The notes: generated from the sequence alone by a model not told the origin. 64,000 nucleotides of DNA from Corynebacterium ciconiae DSM 44920 (GCF_030440575.1 NZ_CP047189.1:682001-746000), one strand, 5' to 3'. Numbered from the stretch's first letter, positions 37,241 through 46,299 are shown. Numbers and translations: made by a program.

Positions 37241-39118
37241 ATGGGTAAAGGACGTATCCCTGAGCGGGACATTCAAGCGATCAGAGAGGCCACGCCGATC
37301 GACGAAATCGTCGGCGACTATGTGCAGCTCAAGCCCGCTGGTGTGGACTCGCTGAAGGGACTGTCGCCCTTCAAGGATGAGAAGACGCCTTCCTTCCATG
37401 TGCGCCCCGCCCGCGGCTACTTCCACTGCTTCTCCTCCGGCGAGGGGGGAGATGTGTTCTCCTTCCTCATGAAGATGGAGCATCTCAGCTTCCCCGAGGC
37501 GGTAGAGGCCTGCGCGGAAAAAATCGGCTACCACATCACCTACGAAGGTGGGGGACCAGGCCGGCGCGAGGATGTGGGCACCCGCCAGCGCCTCATCTTG
37601 GCCAACAAGATTGCCCACGAGTTCTACCAAGAGCACTTGGACTCCGCCGAGGCGCAGCCGGCCCGGGACTTTCTTAGCGAGCGCGGCTTCAGCAAAGAGC
37701 ACGCCCGCGAATTCGGTTGCGGCTATGCCCCCGCTGGGTGGGACACCCTCACCAAGCACCTCGTGCGCAAGGGCTTTGATGTCAAGGAGATCGAAGCCGC
37801 AGGCCTAGGGAAAATGGGTCGCCGCGGCCCCATCGACCGCTTCCATCGCCGGCTGCTCTGGCCGATCAAAAACCTCGCTGGGGATGTGATCGGCTTCGGA
37901 GCTCGCAAGCTTTTCGACGATGACAAGCTGGGCAAGTACATGAACACCCCAGAAACCCTGCTGTACAAGAAGTCCAAGGTGCTCTTCGGGCTAGACATGG
38001 CCAAAAAGCACATCGCTGCCTCGCGCCAGGCGGTGGTAGTCGAAGGCTACACCGATGTGATGGCCATGCACGCCGCAGGGATCCACACGGCTGTGGCCGC
38101 CTGCGGCACCGCCTTCGGCGAGGACCACCTGCAAATGCTGCGGCGGCTCATGCTCGATGATTCCTATTTCCGCGGCGAGCTCATCTACACCTTCGACGGA
38201 GACGAAGCCGGGCAAAAAGCCGCCATGCGCGCCTTCGAAGGCGACCAACAATTCACCGGGCAGTCCTATGTGTCGGTGGCGCCCGAGGGGCTTGATCCCT
38301 GCGATCTCCGCCTCGAAAAGGGCGATGCCGCCGTGCGGGACCTCGTGGCCAGCCGTGAGCCCATGTTCGAGTTCGTGGTGCGTTCGATCATCGAGGACTA
38401 TGACTTGGACTCTGTCGAAGGCCGGCTGCAGGCCCTCAGGCGCACCATCCCAGTCATCGCCGATATTCATGACCACACGCTGCGCGATGAATACGCCCGC
38501 CGACTCGCCGGCTGGCTGGGCTGGCGCGACATCGATGAGGTGGTCCGGAAAGTGCGGGAACAGGCGCGGGCGCCGCGGAAAAAGCAGCAGCCGAGGCAGC
38601 GTCGAGAAGCCACAGCCAGCGAGCCTTCGGTGCCACGGCCGGACCCGCGCGATAGCCGGCTCTGGCCGGAACGGGAAGCAATCAAACTCGCGCTGCAGCA
38701 CCCCGAGATCGCGGTGCCCTACATGCGGGCCTTTGATGATTCCACCTTCACCCATCCCTCCTATGTGCTGGTGAAACAGGCAGTGGACACGGCGCTCACA
38801 GCCGAGGCGGAGAAGGAAGGCGTGGACTGGCTGGCGGCAGTCGCAGGGGAGATGCCGGACATTCACAGTAGGGCGCTGGTGTCCGAGCTAGCCGTGGAGC
38901 CGATCCGCGTGGATGCAGCGCATCTGCTTCGCTACGCGGACTCGGTGTACTCCCGGCTGCAAGAAGTGCGGGTGGGGCAGATCATTGCGCAGCTCAAAGG
39001 GCAGCTTGAGCGGATGAACCCCACTAAAGACGAAAAGGCCTACAACAGCCTTTTCGCGGATGTGGTGGCGCTAGAGCAACAGCGCCGGCAATTGCTGGAG
39101 CGGGCGAACCGCTACTAG
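37241..39118 (+). CDS. dnaG: DNA primase DnaG
   Basis: 625 residues from ATG 37241 (an in-frame GTG/ATG at 37211 is rejected as lacking family residues). N-terminal CHC2-type domain (IPERDIQAIREATPIDEIV onward), TOPRIM core with EGYTDVMAMHAAG and TFDGDEAGQKAA, and a C-terminal helicase-binding region. The zinc motif is degenerate: positions normally Cys-x2-His read SPFK, and of the later Cys pair only the first Cys in FHCFSSGE remains. Three of four zinc ligands are therefore missing. It synthesises replication primers. Confidence 0.93.
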   Translation: MGKGRIPERDIQAIREATPIDEIVGDYVQLKPAGVDSLKGLSPFKDEKTPSFHVRPARGYFHCFSSGEGGDVFSFLMKMEHLSFPEAVEACAEKIGYHITYEGGGPGRREDVGTRQRLILANKIAHEFYQEHLDSAEAQPARDFLSERGFSKEHAREFGCGYAPAGWDTLTKHLVRKGFDVKEIEAAGLGKMGRRGPIDRFHRRLLWPIKNLAGDVIGFGARKLFDDDKLGKYMNTPETLLYKKSKVLFGLDMAKKHIAASRQAVVVEGYTDVMAMHAAGIHTAVAACGTAFGEDHLQMLRRLMLDDSYFRGELIYTFDGDEAGQKAAMRAFEGDQQFTGQSYVSVAPEGLDPCDLRLEKGDAAVRDLVASREPMFEFVVRSIIEDYDLDSVEGRLQALRRTIPVIADIHDHTLRDEYARRLAGWLGWRDIDEVVRKVREQARAPRKKQQPRQRREATASEPSVPRPDPRDSRLWPEREAIKLALQHPEIAVPYMRAFDDSTFTHPSYVLVKQAVDTALTAEAEKEGVDWLAAVAGEMPDIHSRALVSELAVEPIRVDAAHLLRYADSVYSRLQEVRVGQIIAQLKGQLERMNPTKDEKAYNSLFADVVALEQQRRQLLERANRY

Positions 39119-39354
39119 TCCTCGTCCGGCTCCAGCACGGACTGGCTATCGGAGCGCAGGTTCTTGACCTCGCGCATCCGCGGCTGCGGATCGAGCTTGT
39201 TAGCGATAGCCTTCCGGGTGGCGTTCACGGCCGCCTTGGAGGCGGGGGAGTTCACCGCCGCCTGGTAGGCGTTTTTGATCTGGGAATAGCGTTTACGGCC
39301 TGCTTTAGTGCCGAAGACATAACCGGCGGCAGCGCCGACAACGAACTGAATCAT
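39115..39354 (-). CDS. small YtxH-like envelope-associated protein
   Basis: 79 residues from ATG 39354 behind AAAGGAC. The N-terminal IQFVVGAAAGYVFGTKAGRKRY is a Gly/Ala-rich hydrophobic helix followed by a basic GTKAGRKRY motif, as in YtxH-like proteins. The rest is a short amphipathic helix and an acidic tail. Function unknown. Ends overlapping dnaG by 4 nt in the convergent direction. Confidence 0.7.
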   Translation of the reverse strand: MIQFVVGAAAGYVFGTKAGRKRYSQIKNAYQAAVNSPASKAAVNATRKAIANKLDPQPRMREVKNLRSDSQSVLEPDED

Positions 39355-39427
39355 TCCTGTCCTTTCCTGTGCGCAACGTGTATCGCACCACTGTAGCAAG
39401 AGGCGGCCAGGACGCTAGGGGGTGCTG

Positions 39428-41104
39428 CTAGTTCTGATTCTGGTTCAAGGTGGCCGGATCCGGCAGCCAGCGAGGCACCACCTTGCCACTGTCGTTACGC
39501 GGCAGGTCGTCGACCCAGAAGATGTACTCCGGCACATTGTGCTCGGCGAGAGCCACGCGCACCTTCTCCCGCAGCTCGTCCTTGGTGAGGTCTGCGGCCG
39601 AGCCGGACTTCACCACCCAGGCCTCTAGGTGGGCGATCACATCGTCCTGCTTACCGGCCACATACACATCGGCGACTTCCTCGAGCGCGCCGAGATATTC
39701 CTCCACCTCGCGTGGGAACACATTCTCGCCACCCTTGATCACCATGTCATCGGCGCGGCCCTCGAGGTGGAGGAAACCGTCCTCGTCCAGATAGCCGAGA
39801 TCGCCGGTAGCAAGCAGACCGTCCTGGGTGACGGGGGTGTACTTATCGGAAAGGAAGCCCAGCATGGTCATGGAGTTGGCGGAGTAGACCTCGCCCAACT
39901 CGCCCACGCCCGCCTCGGATCCGTCATCTTTGAAAATCTTCAGCTCGGTGCCCAGATTGGGGCGGCCGGCATTGGAGGAATCGGCCAGCATCTGCTCCGA
40001 AGTGGAGATCGAGATCTGCGAGTGCTCGGTGGAGCCGTAGAGGCTGTAGAGCACCGGGCCGAAGGCATCCACCAGCTCCTCTACCAAGTAGGCAGGAACG
40101 GCATTGCCCGAGTTGGCGATGAACTCGAAGGGGCCAATATCGGCGGAGGTGTTCTTCGCCTCGGCCACAAAACCGCGAAGGAACACGGCGGAGGAAATGA
40201 TGGCGTTGACGTTATAGCGAGCGCAATCGGCCACGGCCTGGGCCGGGTCATAGTGGCGGCGCAGGATCTGGGTGCTGCCAGTGATGAGGGTGACCAGCAG
40301 GTTGCCATAGCCCCACGCATGGAAAATGGAGGCGGTGGCCTGCACGGTCATGTTCTTGCGCCACGGGATCACGCGGGTGACACCACCGAGCGCCTTCGGG
40401 GTGCGCGGAATGGGCATCACCACACCCTTAGGGATGCCGCGGGTGCCGGAGGACATGATCACAGTGTTCTGGGCCTTCGGGCGCTTCGGTAGCTGGAAGC
40501 TCTGGGAAGGGGTGGCGGTCAGCTCCGAGAGGGTGCGGCTACCGGAGATATCCACCTGGTCCTCGGGGTTGGCGGCCACGGCGCCTTCCACCACGTAGTG
40601 CGGCACGTCTGGGTTGGCGTGGGCGACATCGGCGTATTCGGCGTCCACGATGAACACATCGGCGCCGTAGGTGTTGAAGATGTTGGTGATCTGCGTGGTC
40701 GAGGATGCCGGGTTGACGATCATCGGTTGCGCGCCGATGTAGCCGGCAGCGGCCAGCGGCAAGATGATGCCGCGGGAGTTGCGGGCCTGGATGGCGATCA
40801 TATCGCCTTCCTTCACCCCATTAAGCGCCAAGTTGGTGGCCATGTTGCGGGCTTGATCACGCAGTTCGGTGAAAGTGAGCTCGCCAAAGTCATCGATGAT
40901 GGCGGTGCGGTCCGGGAAGTCCGCGGTTGCCTGCTCCACGAGGGAGGAGACGCTCAGTCCCCACCGGCTCAGAGCGGTGAACGTATCCTTCCAGCCGCTG
41001 AGCGGTCGATTCCGCAGCACCCCGGCCTTGATTAAGGGCTTAATACTGCGCACGAGCTGATCTGCGTGGGTAGCTACGCTCACATGAGCGGTGCGTTGAG
41101 ACAT
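39428..41104 (-). CDS. AMP-binding acyl-CoA synthetase (FadD-like)
   Basis: 558 residues from ATG 41104 (MSQRTAHVSVATHADQ) with AGGAAAGG upstream. A frame to 41185 is less plausible. ANL motifs are the phosphate loop VIMSSGTRGIPKG (with a GTRG variant of the usual GTTG), YSLYGSTEHSQI, TGDLGYLDEDG and GRADDMVIKGGENV. The altered loop (Arg replacing Thr) resembles mycobacterial FadD2/FadD12-like ligases. Activates fatty or aryl acids to CoA esters. The substrate is not deducible. A palindrome upstream (41155-41164) may be an operator. Confidence 0.85.
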   Translation of the reverse strand: MSQRTAHVSVATHADQLVRSIKPLIKAGVLRNRPLSGWKDTFTALSRWGLSVSSLVEQATADFPDRTAIIDDFGELTFTELRDQARNMATNLALNGVKEGDMIAIQARNSRGIILPLAAAGYIGAQPMIVNPASSTTQITNIFNTYGADVFIVDAEYADVAHANPDVPHYVVEGAVAANPEDQVDISGSRTLSELTATPSQSFQLPKRPKAQNTVIMSSGTRGIPKGVVMPIPRTPKALGGVTRVIPWRKNMTVQATASIFHAWGYGNLLVTLITGSTQILRRHYDPAQAVADCARYNVNAIISSAVFLRGFVAEAKNTSADIGPFEFIANSGNAVPAYLVEELVDAFGPVLYSLYGSTEHSQISISTSEQMLADSSNAGRPNLGTELKIFKDDGSEAGVGELGEVYSANSMTMLGFLSDKYTPVTQDGLLATGDLGYLDEDGFLHLEGRADDMVIKGGENVFPREVEEYLGALEEVADVYVAGKQDDVIAHLEAWVVKSGSAADLTKDELREKVRVALAEHNVPEYIFWVDDLPRNDSGKVVPRWLPDPATLNQNQN

Positions 41105-41154
41105 CGTCTGATAGGGCCTTTCCTCTGCGGTTCCTGGCGGTGGACTTTGCGCTT

Positions 41155-41164
41155 CACCTAGGTG
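41155..41164. promoter_or_regulatory. 10-bp perfect palindrome upstream of the acyl-CoA synthetase gene
   Basis: CACCTAGGTG lies 50 bp upstream of the ATG at 41104, where an operator for a regulator would be expected. A related partial CTCACCTA occurs about 50 bp further away. Confidence 0.25.
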
Positions 41165-41289
41165 TATCGCTGACACTACGTGCAAGGTTACAAATCGATA
41201 AAAAGCTATTGCTCACCTACATTTTAGGGATATGCAGGACATTTCCAAGATAGGGTGCCCTAATAGGTGTGGGGAGCAGGCTATATATG

Positions 41290-41330
41290 CAGCACCCCCA
41301 CGCCCGACGGGTGGGGCAGGTGGGGTGCTG
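41290..41330 (-). terminator. hairpin terminator after the leftward tRNA
   Basis: Arms CAGCACCCCCAC (41290-41301) and GTGGGGTGCTG (41320-41330) pair with one bulge, about 16 bp beyond the 3-prime end of the leftward tRNA gene. An ATATATAG stretch follows on that strand rather than a pure U-run. Confidence 0.5.
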
Positions 41331-41345
41331 TGACAGATGTGAAAG

Positions 41346-41419
41346 TGGGGCCGCCGGGGCTCGAACCCGGGACCAGCGGATTATGAGTCCGCGGCTCTAA
41401 CCGACTGAGCTACAGCCCC
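41346..41419 (-). tRNA. tRNA with CAT anticodon (Met elongator or Ile2)
   Basis: A full cloverleaf can be drawn. The acceptor stem is GGGGCTG/CGGCCCC with one U-G pair, the D-arm GCTCAGTCGG. The anticodon stem GCGGA/TCCGC has loop CTCATAA, and the T-arm is GGTTCGAGCC. Discriminator A, CCA not encoded. With CAT at 34-36 it is either elongator tRNA-Met or the lysidine-modified tRNA-Ile2. The initiator type is unlikely, because the anticodon stem lacks three consecutive G-C pairs. Confidence 0.9.
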
Positions 41420-41600
41420 ACGCGCCGTGTCATGGCGCGATGGTCATTATAGCTGCTTGCTTGTGCAGAGTAATAGTGGTGTCACCAAGTGGTTAAAAAA
41501 GTGGAAGAGCAGGGAGTTTGCCTGAGTTTAAGGCCTCGGGCTATAGTTACTTCTCGTTGCCAGCGAGGTCGGAACATGGTCGGTCTTATGGTTAACACAA

Positions 41601-41672
41601 TCCCCCATAGCTCAACGGCAGAGCATTCGACTGTTAATCGAAGGGTTGTTGGTTCGAATCCAACTGGGGGAG
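41601..41672 (+). tRNA. tRNA-Asn (GTT)
   Basis: Acceptor TCCCCCA/TGGGGGA, D-arm GCTCAACGG, anticodon stem TTCGA/TCGAA with loop CTGTTAA (anticodon GTT), T-arm GGTTCGAATC, discriminator G. 72 nt, no encoded CCA. A TRIC-family gene begins 34 bp downstream. Confidence 0.95.
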
Positions 41673-41705
41673 CTTTTTCATGTCTGGGGTAGGAGGTGTG
41701 CGTCT

Positions 41706-42452
41706 GTGACTGCACTGGTGGCCCCCTCCATTCTTACCCTCTGGGCCGTATTGGATCTCATTGGTGTTGTGCTCAATGGGGTTATCGGCGGCACCATTGC
41801 CCGTCAGCGCGGATTCGACGTGGTGGGCTTCTTCTTTCTCGCGGTATTTTCCGCCTTGGGTGGCGGCATGGTGCGCGATGTTCTCATCCAGCAGGGCGCC
41901 CCAGCGGCGATCACGAACCCGATCTACCTGCCCATGGCTGGGGTGGGGGCGCTTATTGCGCTCCTGCTCGACCTGCAGGGTCGCTGGTGGACAATGTTCC
42001 GTGTGCATGCCGACGCCATCATCTTGGGTGTTTGGGCCGTGACCGGCACTACCAAGGCTCTGGCCTTCGATCTGCCCATAGCCTCTGCCATGTTCCTTGG
42101 ACTCATCACGGCCGTCGGTGGCGGCATGATTCGAGACGTATTCGCCGGCAACCCTCCGGCCGTATTTGGTGGTCAGCCGCTCTATGCGGTGCCGGCGCTG
42201 GTGGCCTCGGCCGTGCTGGTGGTGTTTCATTCCCTCGGCATGCTGGGTCTGGGCATGGTGGTGGCGGGTGCGACGGGCGCATCCATGGCCATCTTTGCCT
42301 TCTGGATGGGGCTGGTCTTGCCGCAAAATGCCACCCTGAACGCCCGCGGAGTGTGGCGGCGCACTCGCACTCTGGTTAATCCGCGGCGGGTGCGGGGCTC
42401 GATGGCAGCCCGGGCGCGGCATACCTGGGCTACATACATGACGAAGAAATAG
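41706..42452 (+). CDS. TRIC (UPF0126) family cation channel-like membrane protein
   Basis: 248 residues from GTG 41706 with TAGGAGG 8 nt upstream. The frame reaches back into the tRNA-Asn gene and that part is rejected. About six membrane helices in two homologous halves, each with a glycine motif: GGGMVRDVLIQ and GGGMIRDVFAG. This is the bacterial relative of trimeric intracellular cation channels. The tail is basic (TRTLVNPRRVRGSMAARARHT). Ion specificity unknown. Confidence 0.88.
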   Translation: MTALVAPSILTLWAVLDLIGVVLNGVIGGTIARQRGFDVVGFFFLAVFSALGGGMVRDVLIQQGAPAAITNPIYLPMAGVGALIALLLDLQGRWWTMFRVHADAIILGVWAVTGTTKALAFDLPIASAMFLGLITAVGGGMIRDVFAGNPPAVFGGQPLYAVPALVASAVLVVFHSLGMLGLGMVVAGATGASMAIFAFWMGLVLPQNATLNARGVWRRTRTLVNPRRVRGSMAARARHTWATYMTKK

Positions 42453-42467
42453 ACAAACTTGTCTCTA

Positions 42468-42497
42468 TTGTCCGAACAGGTTGGTGCGGTTTAGGAT
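42468..42497 (+). promoter_or_regulatory. candidate promoter of the DAACS transporter gene, with an adjacent palindrome
   Basis: TTGTCC (42468-42473) and TAGGAT (42492-42497) are 18 bp apart. Immediately upstream, AGACAAACTTGTCT (42451-42464) is an inverted repeat of 6-bp arms that could be an operator or a short terminator stem for the TRIC gene. Confidence 0.4.
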
Positions 42498-42540
42498 AGG
42501 GGCTTGGTGCAGCACGGGCTGCGCCTGCCCGCATGTGGGT

Positions 42541-42550
42541 GTCGATAAGC
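42541..42550 (-). repeat. GCTTATCGAC word, copy 11
   Basis: Intergenic, 17 bp upstream of the DAACS gene start, in its leader. Extension ACCCAC. Confidence 0.85.
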
Positions 42551-42566
42551 ATCCACAAGAAAGACC

Positions 42567-43913
42567 ATGCACATGACCGCCACCTCCTCGCCGCGCTGGC
42601 GAACCTTCACCAGCTTCGGCGCGCAAGTAATCTACGGCCTCATTATCGGAATGATTCTGGGATTTTTCGCCCGCCAGATGGGCGAGGACTCCTGGCTTAC
42701 AGGGCTCGTGAGCTCTCTGGGCTCCACCTACGTGAGCCTATTGAAGCTGCTCATCCCGCCGCTGGTGGTGACCGCCGTGATCACCTCGGTCGCGAACCTG
42801 AGGGAGGTCACAAACGCCACCCGCCTGGCGGGGCAGACGATCCTGTGGTTCGCACTCACCGCCCTAGCCTCGGTAGTCACGGGGCTGATTATTGGCGCAG
42901 TGCTACGACCTGGGGCGGCCAGTAGCGTGGATGCCTCCAGTGCCGCGGAGCCGGAAACCGTGGGCTCGTGGCTGGGCTTTATCACCTCGCTCGTGCCCGA
43001 AAACATGCTCGGATTGAGCGTGAAGGTGAGCGATACCGCCGATGGCCTCAGCGCCACCCCAAACTTCAACGTGCTGCAGCTGCTCTTGCTCTCCATCGCT
43101 TTCGGAATTGCCGCCGTGCAGGTGGGCAAGGCCGCTGAGCCGGTGATCGAGTTCTCCCGCTCTTTGCTGGCACTAGTGCAGAAGGTGCTGTGGTGGATTA
43201 TCCGCCTCGCGCCGATCGGGTCGGCGGCGCTCATCGCTCGCGCCGTGGCCACCTATGGGTGGGAGACCATCGGCTCGCTCGGGGCCTTCGTGCTCGCGAT
43301 CTACATTGGGCTCGCCGTGGTCATCGGCGGTATCTATCCGGCCGTGCTGTCGCTGCATGGGCTGAGCGTGCGCACCTTCTATCGCAAGGTGTGGCCGGTG
43401 ACCTCCCTCGGTTTTGTCACTCGTTCTTCCATGGGCGTGATGCCGGTGACCGAGCGCACCACGGAACAGGCGCTCGGCGTGCCTCGCAGCTACACCAGCT
43501 TCGCGGTGCCACTCGGAGCCACCACCAACATGGACGGCTGCGCTGCCATCTACCCGGCGATCGCCGCGCTCTTTGTGGCGCAGTTCTACGGCGTCGAGCT
43601 GGGTGTGAAGGACTATCTGCTCATTGTGTTCGTCTCGGTGATCGGCTCGGCCGCGACCGCCGGCACCACCGGCGCCACCGTCATGCTCACACTCACTCTC
43701 TCTACGCTCGGCCTGCCGCTGGCGGGTGTGGGGCTGCTACTGGCGGTGGACCCGATCATCGACATGGGGCGCACAGCCGTGAACGTCACTGGCCAGGCCC
43801 TAGTGCCGGCCGTGGTGGCCAAGCGCGAGGGAATCCTCGACGAGACCACCTATAGCGACGAGCGTGCCTCCACCTACGGAGAGGAGCGCACAGACACGGA
43901 AGTCAGGGCCTAG
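42567..43913 (+). CDS. dicarboxylate/amino acid:cation symporter (DAACS family)
   Basis: 448-residue inner-membrane transporter. Re-entrant-loop signatures are TRSSMGVMPVTERTT (serine-rich hairpin region) and TTNMDGCAAIYPAIAALF (NMDG motif), with the C-terminal GLPLAGVGLLLAVDPIIDMGRTAVNVTG segment. It takes up glutamate, aspartate or C4-dicarboxylates with Na+ or H+. A second start at ATG 42573 is possible. The leader carries one repeated word at 42541. Confidence 0.92.
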   Translation: MHMTATSSPRWRTFTSFGAQVIYGLIIGMILGFFARQMGEDSWLTGLVSSLGSTYVSLLKLLIPPLVVTAVITSVANLREVTNATRLAGQTILWFALTALASVVTGLIIGAVLRPGAASSVDASSAAEPETVGSWLGFITSLVPENMLGLSVKVSDTADGLSATPNFNVLQLLLLSIAFGIAAVQVGKAAEPVIEFSRSLLALVQKVLWWIIRLAPIGSAALIARAVATYGWETIGSLGAFVLAIYIGLAVVIGGIYPAVLSLHGLSVRTFYRKVWPVTSLGFVTRSSMGVMPVTERTTEQALGVPRSYTSFAVPLGATTNMDGCAAIYPAIAALFVAQFYGVELGVKDYLLIVFVSVIGSAATAGTTGATVMLTLTLSTLGLPLAGVGLLLAVDPIIDMGRTAVNVTGQALVPAVVAKREGILDETTYSDERASTYGEERTDTEVRA

Positions 43914-43935
43914 TCCGCAGATACGAGCGACTACC

Positions 43936-44790
43936 ATGACGGGTATGCAGCTTCTGGAGAAGATTAGGCAGTGGCCCGTGGATAATGTCGCAGGGGCGTT
44001 GGTTCAGCTCGATCGCGACACCGGCGCGGCCACCCTCACCGAAACCATCGGCGATACCAAGAAGGTGGTTCCGCTCGCGAGCGTGACCAAGCTCCTTTCT
44101 GCCTACACCTTCCTCATTGCTGTCGAGGAAGGTGTCTTCGAGCTCGACACCCCGGCTCCTGCACCCGCCCCCGAGGGCTCTACCGTGCGCCATCTTCTGG
44201 CCCACGCCTCAGGGGTGGGTTTTCATAAGGGCGACCGCATGCGCGGGGTGGGCGAGCGCCGCATCTACTCCTCCTATGGTTTCGAGCTGCTCGCTGAGTT
44301 GCTGGAGCAGGAATCGGGTATCGGCTTTGAGGACTATGCCCACGAGGCCCTCTGCCAGCCGCTGGGCATGGCCACCACGGTGCTCAAGGGCTCGCCGGGC
44401 CATGGTGGGGAATCGAGTGTGTCCGATGTGGCGAAATTTGCCCAAGAGTTGCTCGTTCCTTCGCTGCTGTCGGAGGAGATGAGCCGCGAATTTGCCACCG
44501 TGCAGTACCCCGAGCTCATCGGTATCGTGCCCGGCTATGGCATGCAGAAGCCCTGCCCGTGGGGGCTAGGATTCGAGATCAAGGGGGAGAAGGATCCGCA
44601 CTGGACCGGGGCGTCGATGCCGCCGGAAACCATCGGTCATTTCGGAGTGAGCGGCACCTTTATGTGGTGCGTACCTGAGGCCCGCACGGCCTTGGTGGTT
44701 CTCACCGATCGGGAGTTTGGGGAGTGGGCCAAGCCGCTGTGGTCCGAGTTCAATGACGAGCTCTGGCGCACCCTGCAGCAGCAAAACTAA
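43936..44790 (+). CDS. serine hydrolase, beta-lactamase/PBP-like fold
   Basis: 284 residues from ATG 43936. ATG 43945 is possible and has TACCAT 7 nt upstream, so the start is unsettled. The catalytic SxxK is in ASVTKLLSAY, followed by RRIYSSYGFELLAELLE at the place of the YxN tyrosine, and an HFGVSGTF segment in the KTG position. No signal peptide, so probably cytoplasmic, like esterase-type members. Substrate unknown. The expected YxN Asn is Ser-like here (YSS). Confidence 0.82.
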   Translation: MTGMQLLEKIRQWPVDNVAGALVQLDRDTGAATLTETIGDTKKVVPLASVTKLLSAYTFLIAVEEGVFELDTPAPAPAPEGSTVRHLLAHASGVGFHKGDRMRGVGERRIYSSYGFELLAELLEQESGIGFEDYAHEALCQPLGMATTVLKGSPGHGGESSVSDVAKFAQELLVPSLLSEEMSREFATVQYPELIGIVPGYGMQKPCPWGLGFEIKGEKDPHWTGASMPPETIGHFGVSGTFMWCVPEARTALVVLTDREFGEWAKPLWSEFNDELWRTLQQQN

Positions 44791-44994
44791 GAGCAGCATC
44801 AGAGGGGGCTGTGAGCCTCAAGTTCCACTTGAGAAAAAGGGGGTATCAACTGGTGGTTGAGGGTTGCTGGGGTGGTGGGATGTTCAGCACTATGGCTTCT
44901 ATACGCGCGCCGCATACCGCGCGCTCCATGTTTCGAGGTCGTTGGGGAAGACGCACCTCGTCTTAGGGCATCCGCGTCGTCGGGGATGCCCATT

Positions 44995-45010
44995 GCTTAT
45001 CGACGCCACC
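44995..45010 (+). repeat. GCTTATCGACGCCACC word, copy 12 (16-bp form)
   Basis: Intergenic, 43 bp before the hypothetical gene at 45053. Full 16-bp form followed by TGC. Confidence 0.9.
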
Positions 45011-45052
45011 TGCTTCACTCAGGTGCCCGCAGAGAAGAAACGAGCCAGCACC

Positions 45053-45439
45053 ATGACCTTCCCCGCCACCCGCCATCACTTCGCCCACCGCGCCGCACTG
45101 CGGCCCGCCTTGAGGGCGCTTCCTACCCCCACCGTGGATGATGTTCAGATCGCCGTGGTGGACATTGCTGGACTGCCACGCTCGCGGCGCATGGCAGTAG
45201 AAGAGCTGTTTTATACCCACCTGCGCTCGGAGCCGGCCGTGCCAGCGAGCGCCACCGTGGATTATGAGGCGAATTGGTGCACCCAGTGGCGCAGCGATCC
45301 GGCAAGCCGTACCGTCAGTTGCTCCCAGCTGCTCAGTGGTACCTCGGCGGAATTGGAAACGCTCGCGGCCTCCCTGAGTGAGCTGGGTAGAGATCTCAAC
45401 ACGGGGATGACCACGAGCGTAAGGGTTGTTTCGGCCTAG
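45053..45439 (+). CDS. conserved hypothetical protein
   Basis: 128 residues from ATG 45053 (MTFPATRHHFAHRAALR). A frame to 44864 crosses a repeated-word site and lacks support. It has a DDVQIAVVDIAGLPRSRRMAVEELF segment and two cysteines, in WCTQW and SCSQL. No domain recognised. Its 3-prime end overlaps the convergent HAD-IIA gene by 4 nt. The GCTTATCGACGCCACC word lies 58 bp upstream of the start. Confidence in coding is moderate and rests on consistent frame and position. Confidence 0.5.
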   Translation: MTFPATRHHFAHRAALRPALRALPTPTVDDVQIAVVDIAGLPRSRRMAVEELFYTHLRSEPAVPASATVDYEANWCTQWRSDPASRTVSCSQLLSGTSAELETLAASLSELGRDLNTGMTTSVRVVSA

Positions 45440-46299
45440 CTCTTCTTCTTCGAGCCCTTCTTCTTACCCGAGGACTGGGCGGAGCTGTCCGCGGCATTGT
45501 CGGAGTAGTAGCCATCCTCGAAGGGATCGAGGGTGTGGCCCACCAGATCTGCCACCGAATCCACCACCTTAGTGGGACGGTAAGGGAACTTGGTGATGGA
45601 ATCGTCATCGGAGATGCCGGAGCGCACCAGCACGGTACGCATGCCGGCTTCGAGGCCGCACTTGACGTCGGTATCCATGCGGTCGCCGATCATCACGGTG
45701 GACTCCGAGTGCACTCCCAACTCGTTGAGGGCGCTGCGCATCATCACCGGGTTGGGCTTGCCCACAAAGTAGGGCTCTTGATCAGTGGCGGCGGTGATCA
45801 GTGCAGCCACCGCGCCGGTGGCGGGCAAAATGCCCTCCGGCGAGGGGCCGGTGACATCGGGGTTGGTGCAGATGAACTTAGCGCCATCGCGAATCAGGCG
45901 GATAGCGCGGGTGATCGCCTCGAAAGAGTAGGTGCGGGTCTCGCCCAGAATCACATACTCCGGCTCCTTATCCGAGATGATCCAACCGGCCTCGTGCATC
46001 GCGGTGGTCAAACCGGATTCGCCCACCACGAAGGCGGTGGTTTCGCCCACCTGGCTAGAGAGGAAGCGGGCGGTGGACAGCGCGGAGGTCCAGATGCGTT
46101 CCTCGGGGATTTCCAAGCCAGTGTTGCGCAGCCGAGCTGCGAGATCGCGGGGGGAGTGGATCGAGTTGTTGGTGAGCACCATGTACTCGATGTCATTGGA
46201 CTCGAGCTCGGCGATGAAACGATCAGCGCCGTCGATCATCTTGCCCTCTTGGATGAGGACACCGTCCATGTCGGTCAGAAAGGAAATATGAGCAGTCAT
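45436..46299 (-). CDS. HAD-IIA family phosphatase (NagD-like)
   Basis: 287 residues. Motif I is FLTDMDGVLIQEG (nucleophile Asp), motif II YMVLTNNS, motif III region with a conserved Lys in FVGKPN, and motif IV MIGDRMDTDV. This is the capped C2a HAD type (NagD, AraL, phosphoglycolate/phospholipid head-group phosphatases). The C-terminus is a lysine/serine-rich tail (GKKKGSKKKS). Substrate unknown. 5 bp downstream of the acyl carrier protein gene, so one operon. Confidence 0.88.
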   Translation of the reverse strand: MTAHISFLTDMDGVLIQEGKMIDGADRFIAELESNDIEYMVLTNNSIHSPRDLAARLRNTGLEIPEERIWTSALSTARFLSSQVGETTAFVVGESGLTTAMHEAGWIISDKEPEYVILGETRTYSFEAITRAIRLIRDGAKFICTNPDVTGPSPEGILPATGAVAALITAATDQEPYFVGKPNPVMMRSALNELGVHSESTVMIGDRMDTDVKCGLEAGMRTVLVRSGISDDDSITKFPYRPTKVVDSVADLVGHTLDPFEDGYYSDNAADSSAQSSGKKKGSKKKS

